Assembly (NCBI GenBank): GCA_050084515.1
Contig: CM114272.1
Location: 56,668,001 to 56,732,000 of the forward strand
Length of the DNA stretch: 64,000 nucleotides
Source: Blasia pusilla
Taxonomy: Eukaryota; Marchantiophyta; Marchantiopsida; Blasiales
Reading direction: 5' to 3'
Shown here: one piece after another, positions 1-13,143 of the stretch
Layout: every line of letters starts with the position of its first letter
Numbering within the stretch: the stretch's first letter is position 1
Made by a program: the position numbers and the translations under genes
Notes under the pieces: model-generated
Seen by the model: the letters and a program-made list of their open reading frames with translations, nothing else
The model's database searches: none
Told to the model about the DNA's origin: nothing

Positions 1-3000
1 GATATATATGTATACCATGAGACACACACGGAATACGCCAACCGATTACTATCCAAAGTGGCAAAGGTGCTTGTCATTGATTTTGCGCCTATTGTTGTTG
101 TGCGAAGTTCAGTTTGATGATTCTGTTTACAAGCTATGGAATGCTATCAAACTCCCTGCCTTCCCATTCTCCTTCCACTTTTGCTAAAAGTACTTCCACA
201 AGTTGCCAGCCTTCTGTATAGGACCCAACATAGGCTGCCCTTAGGCTCAGCGGTGGTACATTTGGGCCAGAAAGTTGTGGGACTATCTGGAATTGACTGG
301 GCAGTCATGTGTAAAAAGAGCTTTGCGAATTGAAATTGTCTCTCGAATGTATCAAAATTTTCCAAGTCCAGTGCAAATTCTCTTGAAACCTGGGCTGAGA
401 ACTGCAAAAAATAGAAGTGTCTGCCTCTCATTGAGAATCGATTCTGTTGGAGTTTCCAAAATCAGTCTTTTTATGTAAATCAGTCTCTGGTTAACCCTAT
501 GCTTCTCTTCTGATGTTGGAACACGAACTTGAAACAATTATGGTATTGGAAATAGCTCACCATCCTATCCCTTTGTATGGGAATCCAGTTTCACTGGTCG
601 TAGGCATTTTTGTGATTGTGACTATGGAAAGGAGAGAACTGAGGCAAGGGTGCGAAGCGGTTGAACCATTTCTAGTGTGCATGAGACGAATCATGGATCA
701 AAGAAGTTAATTGATAATTTAATGGACCCAACCCAAATTTGGCGAGTGCCGTTGTTCAACTAAACTATCAATTGGAATTCAACAGTTAAAAACATAGGAT
801 CATTTGGTTAGAAGTTTGATTGTCAGTTTCAGATTTCCTGCACCCACATTCCACACAAAAAGAGTGTTTTAGTGTGGAATGATAAAGATTGATATGTTTA
901 TTGAAGGATAACTTCTCTTCCAAGTACGGGGCACATAAATATCTTTACCTAGAAGTGAATTCTGCAGAGCTTTGGTGGTGTGCAAGGAAAAAGTAGTTGA
1001 TGAAGGACTCTCATTAGCTTCACTCAAAAGAACCACACCTTATGTGGCACTGCCGAAATTAGGATCTTGTATATTTTCATTGGCACTAACATGTATCAAA
1101 GTCAATCTAAGATCCAATGCACTTAAATGAAAAGCACATATATAACTCTACAGGGCCATAATGATACAAAATCTAAGAAAGAGCAACCTGCCTTCACTAT
1201 GGCGCTATTACGAGTGAGAAGTGGGTGGAAGTACTTCACTTTGATGTGGGGCTTTCTTTTGAATGTGAGAAATGTTGTCACCAAGATCATGAAAGCGTCT
1301 TAGAAACAGTTTGCACATTTTCATACACAACACAGAATTCATCTAATTTTATACGTTTGTGTTCAAACCCTGAATGTAAGTGGTGTCTTCCACATAGTAC
1401 TTTGTTCGTTCACAAATTCCTTAAGCATTAGAATCCCATTTAGTTACCATTACATTGTGAGCAAAAGAAATTGTCTCAATATTTTCACAACTTGGTTTCT
1501 ACGATATCAACAATGCAAAATTTTGTGGAGTTGTTGAAAGACTCAAAGTTAACGAGTGTCATGACTCACACTTCTATGAAAGACCTTGGAAATGTTTTGC
1601 CTTCCTGAGTTTTGTAGACTACGACTTTAGTTGTGGTTGCTTGGGGTTGATTCAGCCTCCAAAAAGTGAACCCCCTTCTTATTTCACATATTGAAAAGAC
1701 CTTATGCTTCTTTGGGGATATAAGTTGGAATTGGCCTTTGTAATCTTGCACTTATTGTACACATATATCATCATACTCATACGATTGTTAGAGGCCGCTA
1801 AAGATAACAATGATGCATTAGTGATGCCAACATTTTAGGAAGTGTTGCCTTCTCTCTCACAAGTGGATGATAGAGAAATCATGTCAAGAGAGTGCCCTTC
1901 GAAAATAATAAGGCAAAGGACATAGGAAAAGGCCATATTGTCAACCAATAAGGCTAGTGGGCTTTGATAGACACTGAAACCTTTGTGAATAGAGGTCATC
2001 TAGAGAGCATAATGACAAGTAGTGACTATACTCCTAATGCTAAGGAGCCAATAGGGCAACTAAAAATAAGGAGCATAAATGGAAACATTGTGCCCTAAGT
2101 GCAATATCTATCTGAAATCGACCAAGAGTTGTTTTGTAGCTTCAAGCGTAGGATCAATGAACGCACTTACAATCAGAAAGATGCATTGGATAGATAGGGA
2201 AAAGAAAGAAAGCCTCAATAAAAGTGTGATGTAAAATCCATCAGGAGTACAAAAGAGGGGGACTTAGAAGAGTTGAGTACAAAGGCCACAACCGGCCCGA
2301 GAAAAGAAAAAGGGTAAACTCCTATTGGCTAAATTCACCAAAGGCAAAGACAATATCATCAACACCTCGAGAGCCAAGACTACCACTAAGTGGGCCTCTA
2401 GCGGCGGCAGCTCCCATATACTAAGCCCGCCACAAAAGCCCATTCATTAGCTTGGGCACACTACAAAACTATGGAGACCCGTTGCCTACAATGAACAAAC
2501 GACAAAGACAACCCATTTCTCGACTGAAGATGACGAGCACAATTCGTAAGGAATGAATCAAACCTCTCTCCCATAACCCCATACATCTCTATGGCTAAGG
2601 GGACAAATCTATGTCCATCATCGACTATAGAGATGAGTCTTCTTCACCGTTGCCGCCACTCCTTGTAGCAATCTTCCTTGTGCCACCATCTAAGCTTGCA
2701 TAGCCTTTCGTGTAGGATTTGTCACTATAAATCTGCCATCATCACCTGAAGCTCTCGCATCATATAAAGATTAGGGCGAATAAGGGAATTCTGCATGGAA
2801 TAGTGCCTCCCTCTCACTGCACATGGAAGCCACTCTCGCCAGCATTGTTGAACGTGACATCCATGACATCCTCCAAATTTTGTCACTCTCAATTGGACTT
2901 CGTGCTAAATACACACCAAGTAGATCCAGACTGTGATGACACTCACAATGTGAAGCCCACTTTTTTGGGACTTCTCTTGCTACCTTTTATTAGGTCACAT

Positions 3001-3890
3001 TTAGCAATGCTCGCCTACTACGTGTCTTCAGCCGTGGAAAGCAGAGTACTTGATATCAAACCGGAAGGCATATTCCCCCTACAACCTTGACAAGGTGCGT
3101 AAATATATCCGTCCATATATTCAGTAATATCCCTTGTATTGTTGAATTCAGTAAAATCCTAAGCTAATGAAAAAATAATAAAAGGGTGGAAAAAGTGTCG
3201 GGTTCTATGTTGAGTATACCCTTCGATACTGCATGTCATGTTAATTTTGTCAGGTGATGAGAATTACGTGACTGTCCAAAACAAATCACATGTATCTAAA
3301 GCGCTTTCAGCATTAAATTTATGCTCATTCAGTTATGATACAAACATGAGACTAAAACTGGACTATTCAGATGATGCGATTCAAATGGCAGCAGAATATA
3401 AAATTTTGAATAAGCCTATAATTTCAAATCTAAAATCTGCCACTACCTCCCAGACCAGATCTGGCTTTCCGAAATCTATGTGAGGCCTTGGGGTTCGTGA
3501 AAAATCTGAAAGAAGACGCAAAGATGTTCAAATGGCCTACTGTATTTGCACGGAGTCCATGGCCGTTGTGACGCTATCAGGGTTTCACCACTTATCCATT
3601 CAACATGAAACCCTTGGATCGTGCATGTCAATAAACGAATGCCCACGGAGATGATGGATACTTGGATTACTTTTCCCTGCTTCACATTACTAAATTCGTA
3701 TACAATTGCTATACTGAGTGCAACACAGCACTTCCAATGCTCGACTAGAATACACTACACTAATTTCTCAACTAGACTCACCAACTTTTCAAGTTGGGAC
3801 AGTGAAAGCCGAATTACTGAATCTCTTCCTGGGGATTGCAAGTCATATATATAGAGGTAAAAGTGAACAAAATCCCTAATCTTGCCTAAA
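1..3890. other. Gene-poor stretch with decayed coding-like DNA
   Basis: I find no supportable gene here. Open frames are short, overlap on both strands and match no family I know. Between about 1,800 and 2,330 the plus strand reads like eroded coding sequence (for example SEIDQELFCSFKRRINE near 2,110-2,160), but stops interrupt it every few dozen codons; a dead transposon or pseudogene is the likeliest explanation. The right edge adjoins the 3' end of the BOP1 gene. Confidence 0.5.
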
Positions 3891-3897
3891 ACTCCCC

Positions 3898-6800
3898 TTA
3901 GTTACAGTACAGCTTGATGACTTCATCCCCACCTGCAGTGAACAGCCAAGGCTGTTTTGGATGGAACTCACAATCAAAGATACCTGCCATGAAAACCCCC
4001 CAGGAGTCAGTGGACATAACATTCATGTACTGCCCTCACAGTCAAGACACTATTCTAGCAATGAGTGATAGCATTCGTCATCCAATCATCTAATCTGTCA
4101 GGTACCCGTAGTGACAGAAACTCTTGCACAAACACAGGAACCCCACCTTTCTGGTGTCCTCGTAGAACTTTCACTGGCACAATGAGGGGATTTTGCAGAA
4201 GATCGGAGTAGACCATGCCATGGAATATGTGTGCTGTAGAATCATCAGAGCAGGTTGCAAACAAAGGGTATGTTTTGTGATAGGCCACCTCTCTGATGTC
4301 TTCCTTGTGATTCCTGAAACAGAAATCAAATTGTGGGTGAGTACCCTAAACCCTTCCACACACTCAAAGACCACTCACAACTCCAAGAGAATTACAAACT
4401 CTGACACAGTCTCAGAAAAAATGGTGCTGTGGGATTGGTGATGATCAGTGTCACATGTTCAGCCATTCAAAGGCATAGGTTTAAGCATAACTCGACAAAG
4501 AACCCTTACTTCAGAGTTTTATAAGGCTTGGTTGACAAGTCCATGTCAAACCAGCACATTTTCGCATCCTTGCTTCCCAATATCAAATTGTCACCTGGAT
4601 AGGCAGAGGGTCACAAAAGTTAGGACTCATTCATAGTGAAATTCACAGCTTGACAACCTCATTAAAGAAAAGCAATTAAATGTAACAAGGAGGCCAAAAC
4701 ACTCCACCAGCAAGAAGGCCAAATCTCTAAGAAGCCAGATTGCACTGAACGTTTTAGTGCACATCTTGGTGACCCAGAAAACTTGACTGCTCCAATCACG
4801 AAGGATGGATGAAGATAGGGATTAAAAATGCAGCAGATATTTTTTTTTACCCATTAGCTAGTGTCATTCAGAATGGAGAAGAGACAACCGTTACATTCTC
4901 TCTGCAAACACTATTGTTAAAGAGGAGAACCAACAAACATAAAGACAAATTGCTCACCTCCTGGATGGATGGCCATAGAGGAAATCTCGTTCAATCCAGT
5001 CATTAACTTCTTTGACAGCTGCTGTTTTAATAGATTGTAAATTCGAACATGCACTTTAGTGGCCACGAACAAGAATGGTCTTGTAGGGTGGAAGATAACA
5101 CGGATGACCCGCCCATGATGCTTGCGGAAAGGATTTTGTGACTGCTGTTTGGATAACTGATGCACAAGTACAGCTCTGGTGTTACGTAACCTACATAAAG
5201 TTAAGGAGAGACAGATATTTGAGAAGGGCTGGATAGAAGCAAACCATGCTTCTATCCACTAGCCTAGTCAATTCACCACGAAATGTGCCTACTGTATATC
5301 TAGAAACCCTTGATAAACAAAATTTTGACAATCCAAGGAGACCCCAGGTGACCAAATGCAGTGTAGCCATGGTCTCCATGCAGAACTATTTCTTTTTAAT
5401 TTCAAAAGACCTAGTGTACTTTGTAAAATACACATGTGTTTCATCTTTCCAAAGCTCCATGACAGACTATTCATGGTTCAACTTATGAAGGGGGAAAAAA
5501 GGATATTTTCTGGAGCCACTGACACAAAATAGTCACCCTTATAATGCCATGACACACAATGCACCACCTACACAAGCCACAGATGACGGTGAGGAACAGT
5601 GCACATCACACCAACTCTCTTGAAAGCTTTACAATGTCCAATATTGCTCAGAACTTCAAAGTGACCTTCAAGGACAACCAGAAGTTTTGGAATATCACAG
5701 AGGTCAAACTAGTTCCTCTCAAGTCTACGAAAGACAGATAATACACAACAACAGCTATGGCACCAAAGAGGTAGTTATAGGCTAGACAAGTGCAGCATAC
5801 CTGCTGGTGCCTCAACTTCAATCCTTTGAACTTCTCATCCTGTACCCACGAACAGAGCGGGGTGGTCTCTGCACCAACCAAATAACATTTCCAATCAAGA
5901 ATAAGAAAGTATATGAAAATCACTTAACTGATGTATAACAGAAATGAAGAAGGATTTCATTCAGTGCCAAGGGTGCAATACAAATTCAATCTATGAAAAG
6001 CCTTCCTCTACAAAGGACCAGCTCCAAGTGGAGAAAGCATTGCCTACCGATGTCCCCTGATGTAGGTTTTCTGACCACAGGGAGAAGACTGAGCATTGCC
6101 GCTACACTTGTTTTTTCCTCTTCAGTACCCATTTCAGTATTTACAAGCACAACATTGCTTTCCCTGAGGCATAGACAGGACACCACATATCATGTGTGAC
6201 TCATTAGAACATTGCTAACACTTCAACATACCACACGGCATCCTCAAATCAGTGAATCCTGATCTGTGTATAGAGAGCACCTTCACTCTAAGTAGCTCAT
6301 CAAATACACCTACGATGAGAAGTACTTGAATTTATGAGGGGCACAACTTACTGATAGCTTCTTGACAAAAACCCATGCTAAGTTTTACAATCAGTGACTG
6401 ACTAACATCTAGCATTTTAGGGCTAGATCAACCAAAAAAGATTAAATCAGATGAGCAAGACCCATAGACAGGGGATCTTAGTTGGTATACTTTAGTCACC
6501 ACACTTACACAGCCACGGCGAGGATGCTGAGTTGTGGATTTGGGTTCCAAGCAATTTGACGAACGCGATCACCAAACTCCCAAATTTTCCGACAGCGCCC
6601 AGTTTGCACCTCCCATAATCGAACAGTTCCATCCAGCGAGCCTACATAGGTCGTGATTTGGTTGAGATGACCATGGTATACAGCACAATAAGGAAAAAAA
6701 AATGGCATTGCTTTCAACAAAGAGGTTGATGTTCAGACATAACCCCTGAGACAACTATTACTCCTTTTGTGTATCGTCTAGAATAGTAGAGTAGAATATC

Positions 6801-9800
6801 ACCATCTCAAAGACCCTCATACAAAAGAATTCTCTCTGCTACACCTAGCCTTGAGATGACATTACTAGCTATTCCTTCACAGCACTCTGCAATACAGGCC
6901 AACTCAAACTCCTATCATCAACTGAACTAAAAAAACCAAATTCCTTGAGAGTTGACCCGAGACTCAATCACCATTCCCAGGATGAAAGAGTTACTCTCGC
7001 ATCTAGATGTGAAATGCTTCAAGATCTTCAGATCTTGTTTTCAGTGCAAAACACAAACCTGATGCCAACCACTCTCCACAGGGAGAAGTAGCAAGTGTGC
7101 AGACTGCCTTGGTGTGACCCCGGTACTCGAGAAAGCAGGTTGTTGGGAAGGGTTGTAGATCCTTTGCTTTTGGGAGTTTAGGTATAAGGGACTCCGGATC
7201 AATGTTGATCTGCTCAATCAAAACTTGGTCAGTAGGAGAGGAGGAAGATATCAAACAAGCAAAGTGCAAAACTAAAATTGGAGAGGCCTTGCTTTCCCCC
7301 CAGAAAAAAAGACCTCAGAGTTCCTAGATAATTTACAACTGCTGTAACCAAACTAGAAACCAGGTTATCAGGGAGAAGTAAAATGTTGAAATCTCACCCT
7401 TCTCTTCCTTGCCCGAGGGCATAGGTACAAATCTAGACATCGCTCAAATCTCTCCTTTATGTAATCTGCATAAGCTGGAACCTTCCGAAGTGCATCATAT
7501 CTGGTTCATACAAGGCATAGATACATATCAGGAAAGCGTGAAGCTCTCAACCTAACAGCCCGCAGATAATATTGTCAGGTCCAAGATTTGCAAAATGCTC
7601 ATAAAAATCAAGGAACGTCTAGTTAGCATCAAAGAACTGCTGTGAGCTATGTCCTGACACATCCAAACCCCTTTGAGTAGCCACTCACCATCCAAAATAC
7701 TGTGATGTGTCCCCACCTCTATGCGGATTAAGTTGTTACTTAAGTTCTGATCTTACTGAAAAATAACATAGATGCGAAACTTACGCTTTAGGTATATATT
7801 TTGGACGATCTTCTTCGTACATAAGCTGGTAAGCATTGATCTCTTCTTGGGTTGGAATATATTCTTCAGGTGGGTTGTAGGACTCCTCATGCCCTGAACA
7901 AGTAAAGTGCATAATTCTGTAAGTACACCTGTCTGATAGGAATAAGTAGAAGAGAGCAGCCAAGGTACTGGCAAAAAGTACGAAGCCTGTAAGTGAATAG
8001 GCGGCATTCAATCTTGACAAAAAATTTGAGCTTGATGTCATAACTCAGTTTGTTCTGGCTGATAACCAAGACCAATCATTAAAATCCAAATGAAAGGCTT
8101 TACACAACTTTGCGAATTACATACCAGGCAATTTGGGCTTAGGAGCAGGGATGTAAGCAAGCCCATTTGCAGTCTTATTTGCTGTTTGAAGGTCACCTCC
8201 CCATAGTAGGTAGTACTTGGGTTTCTCCTTCGGTTTTTCTAAGGATATCCAGCCTTTCCTTAGAGCACGTACCAGTTTCACAACCTAGAAAACCAGCGAG
8301 GGTAGAGGGAAAGAGAGCCAAAAGTGAGACTTCCACTCAAACTAGACGTCATTTTTTCAACTGTAACTACTATCTTTAGGAACTATGCCACTGCAGTTTC
8401 ACACACAAAATAGAATGGCTGATAGGATCATCAATACAACCAATTTTCCATGCATCGGGTTTGGATGAAAAACTGCATTATCACAATCATACCTTCTTAG
8501 CTTCCCACTTCGATGGAATGAATCGCCGCTTTGGCTCTGGTGCATTGGACAAGGGGTGACCTTTATCTTCCCACTCAAACCAGTCAACATATGGCTGCAA
8601 AACAAGAGACAAGTGAGATTACCCTCCAAAAAATCACAACTTCTTATTCAAACATCCCAAGTGCAGCCCTTCCACTTGCTTCAGGTGCAGCTACAATGGA
8701 ACCGAGTTTTTGAACTGATTCTTTACCTCATAAGGATTCACATCGGCATGTGGAATTCTTCCTGTCCGTAGTCTTTGAATCATTTCAATTTCTTCCTTCG
8801 TAAGCTCGATTTCTTCGTCATTGTATTCATCATACAATTTCCTCCTGGGACAGCACAGGGGCATATTAGAAGTCTCACTCATCCTGCAGACAGTTCCTCT
8901 TAACGGTCACAGGACACAACAACACCTTATTCACTAGATCACACTACTGCTGCTAAAACCTCACCAGAAGAAGCCTTATTATATAATTCATCTTGCAGGA
9001 GGTTCCAGACTGGACACTTAAATGTAGAATTTGCCAGTGGTAACCGAAGGTGAGGATAGAATGGATTCCATAACGCTAGGTGTTCCAGACAACTTTTGTG
9101 AGACCAAAGATCGCAGTGAAGCTGCTATGTTCTGAAAGAAGACGGACAAGACTGTGCATTGCAAAGACTGGACAGAGTATCAAAAGCAATTCAAACTGGA
9201 ACCACCTTAGAAGCACTCCAAATTTACGTGGTGGCTCTGCCCATGCATTAACATGTAAGCACCGGCAGAGTTCAAACTGTGTGCTAAGACATGACATTGA
9301 ACTCTCCCACGTAGATTCCGCGCTCCCCGTAAAACCCAAACAAGCAGTTCCGTCGGTTCAAACTGGCAGCACAGGATTGTCTAATGCACCAACAGGTACA
9401 ATTCAGCTCTCAAACCTTCTGTTCGAACTGAAGAGAGAAAACGACAATTCCGCGACAGAAATTGACCCGAGCAGAGGATGCTTCTGACCAACATTAGTGT
9501 GAGGAGAAACATGGGGATCTTACCAGTCTTTCGAACTGTCGGCACGAGCTAAAAATGCGTCTAGTTGATCCTTTCGCTCCTTCTTAGTAATCTTCTTCCC
9601 GTCAATGTCGTAACCTATGTGCTTTTCATCCTTATACCATTCCAGAGGAACTTCTCCGATTGTGTTCCTGGATGCCAATTCCCCATCATCCTCACTATCA
9701 CTCTCTTCTACCGTTTTCTCACCATCTATCTTCTCCTCTACCCCATTAATATCACCAGGCGCATCCTCCTCATCACCATAATTGTCAGACTGTTCTTCTT

Positions 9801-10203
9801 CGTCGGAATTCGAAGCAGAACCACCATCAGACGCTTCCCCTGGCGCGATAGCTTCGGCGTCTTCTGCATCAGAATGCTCACCGTCGCCATTCGCCGCTAT
9901 CAGCGACCGCATAGCCTCCTCAATTGCGGCATCCGCATCAGAGAAAGATTCATCCTCCTCCTCCTCCTCCTCATCATCATCATCATCCGAAACTTCGACG
10001 TCGGAGACTTCCTCCGCATCAGAATTGGAGGCTGAATCATCGTCCGACCCTTCATCAAGCCTGAGATCATCCGAAACTTCCGAGTCAGAATCCACGCTGA
10101 CAGTCGGCACAACACCACCACCACCCCTCACTTTACGTTTCGGTCCACTCAACTTCGCCATCTCAGGATTCAAGCCTCCTCGACCCTTGGCTCCGGCTTC
10201 CAA
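3898..10203 (-). CDS. BOP1: Ribosome biogenesis protein BOP1/Erb1 (WD40), 15 exons
   Basis: BOP1 (yeast Erb1) joins Pescadillo and WDR12 in the nucleolar PeBoW complex that matures the large ribosomal subunit. Exons on the minus strand: 10203-9524, 8844-8727, 8594-8493, 8284-8125, 7893-7785, 7500-7398, 7209-7059, 6641-6509, 6163-6048, 5868-5801, 5567-5507, 5185-4958, 4594-4510, 4313-4147, 3983-3898. They total 2,367 nt, exactly 788 residues plus TAA, close to the family's usual length. The order is: a very acidic Asp/Glu/Ser tract (about residues 45-190); the BOP1 N-terminal domain ([76 protein letters not shown]); then WD40 blades ([83 protein letters not shown]), ending KLYCN. An in-frame ATG at 10161 ([10 protein letters not shown]) is an alternative start. 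All introns fit GT-AG except the one at 5506-5186. Confidence 0.94.
5186..5506 (-). other. AT-AC (U12-type) intron within BOP1
   Basis: On the minus strand exon 11 ends at 5507 and is followed by ATATCCTTT (5506-5498), the consensus 5' splice site of AT-AC minor introns. Near the other end lies TCCTTAAC (5207-5200), the core of the U12 branch-site consensus, about 15 nt before a terminal AC (5187-5186). Joining 5507 to 5185 gives [19 protein letters not shown], which runs smoothly through the conserved BOP1 segment. The nearby AG at 5192-5191 would give an immediate in-frame TAA, and no GT donor restores the frame. The other 13 BOP1 introns are GT-AG. Confidence 0.85.
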
Positions 10204-10473
10204 TCGCCGCGCTTTCCCGCCTCAATATTGAACACATCGATCCACCTCGTGCCAAAACTTCACTCCAGCGGACATTACGATAGCCTGTCTATCATCAATT
10301 CTTCCAATCGACGACACCTTCATCGCTCGCCTGTCCGCACTCGATTACCAATCGATGTTTTGTTTGACAAAACGGTCGTCGCTCCGACTTCCACGATTTG
10401 CGAAAGTGGCGAAACCCTCGAATTCAATTTTGCTGGATCTTGGAAGAGCACAGGGCAGACGAGAGCTGGCAAT

Positions 10474-10510
10474 TAGGGTTTGACCTAAACCCTAGAACCC
10501 CGAACCCTAG
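10474..10510. promoter_or_regulatory. Paired telo-boxes upstream of BOP1
   Basis: TAGGGTTT (10474-10481) and AAACCCTA (10487-10494) lie as an inverted pair about 280 bp upstream of the BOP1 start, followed by a third partial copy, GAACCCTAG (10502-10510). The telo-box AAACCCTA is established in plants as a promoter or 5'-leader element of ribosomal-protein, eEF1A and ribosome-biogenesis genes, so its place ahead of BOP1 makes functional sense. I saw no TGGGCC/T site II partner nearby. Confidence 0.6.
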
Positions 10511-11985
10511 TGAAACCCTCCCTCCTGGCGCTAGAGCTACTGCAGTTCTTTCTTCGGAACCAGAAACAGAGGCAGAAGAACCACGGGCGGAAGAGGGTAC
10601 TTCAAGGGTCCGTTCGAGACCCGTCTTGCTGAGAGTAGAAAATGGAACCCGCGACCTCTAATGATGGGTCACTCGGTATTGATGTCCTCCTCCCAAAATG
10701 AACCATCTACGGCCCTTTCATTGAGACGGGAAAGGGGAGAAGAAAGTAATTAATACATACGTGTAGAGGACAAATGGATAATTTAGATGGCCGGACTGTT
10801 GGAACTTGTAGGACGATTGAAAATTCTTTGATAATGTTGTGTGATGATATAGTGTTGTGCAAAATTTTGAAGGTAATTTTTAGGCTATAGGATTGAATCC
10901 CATTAGGACTTGGGATGTGGTCCTAGTCCGAGACCCATTTCCACAAGGCCGTGGAGTGAGGGCTCACTAAAGGTACATCCTCATCATCCACGTGAGGAGT
11001 TTCTCAAGAGATCGCATTCACAACAGTCATGGTTTGTTTGCAATTTTGTATTGAGACACAACATAATTTTTTGCGCGTCACAGTTTGTTGCAGTTGGTTT
11101 AAGGCCGTTAGATTGTGTCTTGTTAGGACTTAGGACTTGGCCCCCACTTGCAACCCCTACACAAGACTGGGTACTTTGTACCTGCTTCCCTGGGTACGAT
11201 TGTCCTGGAAACTTCCCAAATTGTCACAAATTGTTAAAATCCAATGGTCCATGACTCGCCATGCTAATGGGATGCCTACGATGGTTTGCATGGCATAAAA
11301 AGTAGGGCGCAAATTGTTAGGATGCTCTTACCTGACATTCCCCATAACGGAGTAACCAAGGAACTGACGGAAAGAATGCTCAAAGACATAGAATTGGGTC
11401 ATAGAGGTTCTTTTCCCCCTCATCTTGAATGATATCTTATTACAATTCGAAGTCTATCCTAGACTCACCGCTGGTCGGGTTGTTGCAACCCTGACCGTAT
11501 TGTTAGGACATGGTCCTTAGGCGCGATAGGTCTCATGCTGGGACATCTCTACACCATTGCATAAAGTGGGGTATAACCTCTCTGTCACATCTTAGTTAGC
11601 CGACATGTAGAGTTGTAACTCGTCGACGACATAGAGGGTCAATTGAATGTTTGGGTATAACTTCATCGTGAGATGTTGGATGAAGTTGGCAAAAGGTCCA
11701 TTGCGTCGGGAATGGTTTTTAAGACGATTTCTCTATTTTGGTCTTTTTCAACCAAGTGACTTGTCGACTAAGTCAACAATCACCCGATAACATAATCACG
11801 CAGGTTACCGTTTGGAGACTATTTTTGGGGGAAGAGCCTTTTTTGGCTCTTCCTAATGCTATAGGGAGAGATGGCTTTCCCAAGCCATCTTTCTCATGTT
11901 GGGCCTTAGGAGTATCTCTCTTGCTTTGTGTGTGGTAGGAACTAGGGTGCTAGCGTCCGGATTCCCTGTCACATCTTATTTTGAC
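10511..11985. other. Intergenic DNA between BOP1 and gypsy remnant
   Basis: No gene recognised. Open frames are at most about 114 codons and have no family signature. The word CTGTCACATCTTA occurs twice (about 11,581 and 11,967), which may mark ends of decayed retrotransposon pieces, but I could not trace paired LTRs. Confidence 0.35.
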
Positions 11986-12092
11986 GTTGTCGTGTCGAGA
12001 GTCTTTCTTCAAGTAAGGGCACACCTTCTAGTTGCAGCAGACATGGTTGATGCAAGTCGAACTCTGTAAGAAGTTCTCCTTTTTAAGTATAG
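11986..12092 (+). repeat. Left arm of inverted repeat flanking gypsy pol
   Basis: About 107 bp beginning GTTGTCGTGTCGAGAG and ending GTTCTCCTTTTT plus about seven bases. It recurs as the reverse complement at about 16,228-16,334, with the first 16 bases identical and roughly 80% or more identity by eye over the rest. Confidence 0.75.
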
Positions 12093-12796
12093 AATTATTA
12101 TGTAAAACCTCCATTCTCTCACGACAGGAATCACGAATAGTAGTGCCGAGGCGATCACTTCTTTAGGACATGGAACCCCGAAATTCCTAACTATGAAGTC
12201 CCTGTAAACTACTTTACGTTTGTACACAAGGAAAATAGCACAACTAGTGTTAAACCTTACTCGAGCAGGCCTATTGACATCCATGGACATACAAAGTACA
12301 ATCCCATGTCCTTCCGTACATGACTATAAGAAGAATCATCGGAGATGGAGATTGTATGACTTGGTTCATGAACGCCTCCCTAAAGTGAGAAACTAGATAA
12401 CGAGTGAACCAGTGCCTATCTACAAAGAGAATCTTGACGTGGTATAGGTTAAGGAAAGGAAAATTGGGCATAACTCGTGCTCCACCCTTATAACCCTCCA
12501 GCTTACGGAACCACTCCAGAGTTGCTTAAAGGTAGAATGCCCCTCGAGGCCTCTCCTCTTCCTTTAGATACTTAGAGATAGGTACAATGAAGACAAATTA
12601 GCTCTACCTATCCTTATATCACGCGTCCTACTCTCATAACATGAGATGATCTCCTTTGGAGTCTAATATCCCAACCTCATCCTTATCTTTCTTTTCTCTT
12701 TTTGGTTGATTCTTTCCCACGTATGCGCTTCATGTCATAGATTCTAACTTAACTATGACTAACAAAGAATGGTTAAAAATCTCCCTCCCCCATTTA

Positions 12797-13143
12797 AGAC
12801 ACAACGTCCTCGTTGTGAGAACTTTCAAACTCTTGCACTATTAATGGTGCGTTGGCCAAGTTGGCTAAGGGTTCCCATGTGGCCTCAAAGATATGTTCCA
12901 CTTCAAATTTTTCATGATCTCCGACTATTTGAGGTAGTGGTGGAGTGACAATATTATCCTCAAATCTCTTAGGGCGTGGAATAAATCATCGAAGAAGAGA
13001 GACATGAAACATATGATGAATTTTCATATGCATCGGTAGGTCTAGCTTGTACGCCACGATGCCCACTTTTTGTAGGATAGTGAGAGGCCCAATATAGCGA
13101 GGATTAAGCTTACGAACTCCTACTAATGATAAATTGGTTGTTG
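12797..13143 (-). pseudogene. Chromointegrase C-terminus with shortened chromodomain
   Basis: After the conserved HHMFHVSLLRRF segment the minus strand reads KFEVEHIFEATWEPLANLAN. In plant chromoviruses the segment between the VE-x-I start and the TWEP end of the chromodomain normally holds a YLVKWKGY-like stretch; here it is absent without a frameshift. The aromatic cage used to bind methylated histone would therefore be incomplete. This part is otherwise open to its TAA near 12,797. Confidence 0.6.

Noticed and set aside
5289-5474. Minus-strand open frames between BOP1 exons 11 and 12
   Set aside because: They do not match the BOP1 family. The conserved reading is recovered only by removing this stretch as an AT-AC intron.
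9080-9487. 135-codon plus-strand open frame
   Set aside because: It lies wholly in BOP1 intron 1, antisense to the gene, and shows no family resemblance.
9565-10231. Long plus-strand frames with Ser/Ile-rich composition
   Set aside because: They are antisense shadows of the repetitive acidic codons of BOP1 exon 1.
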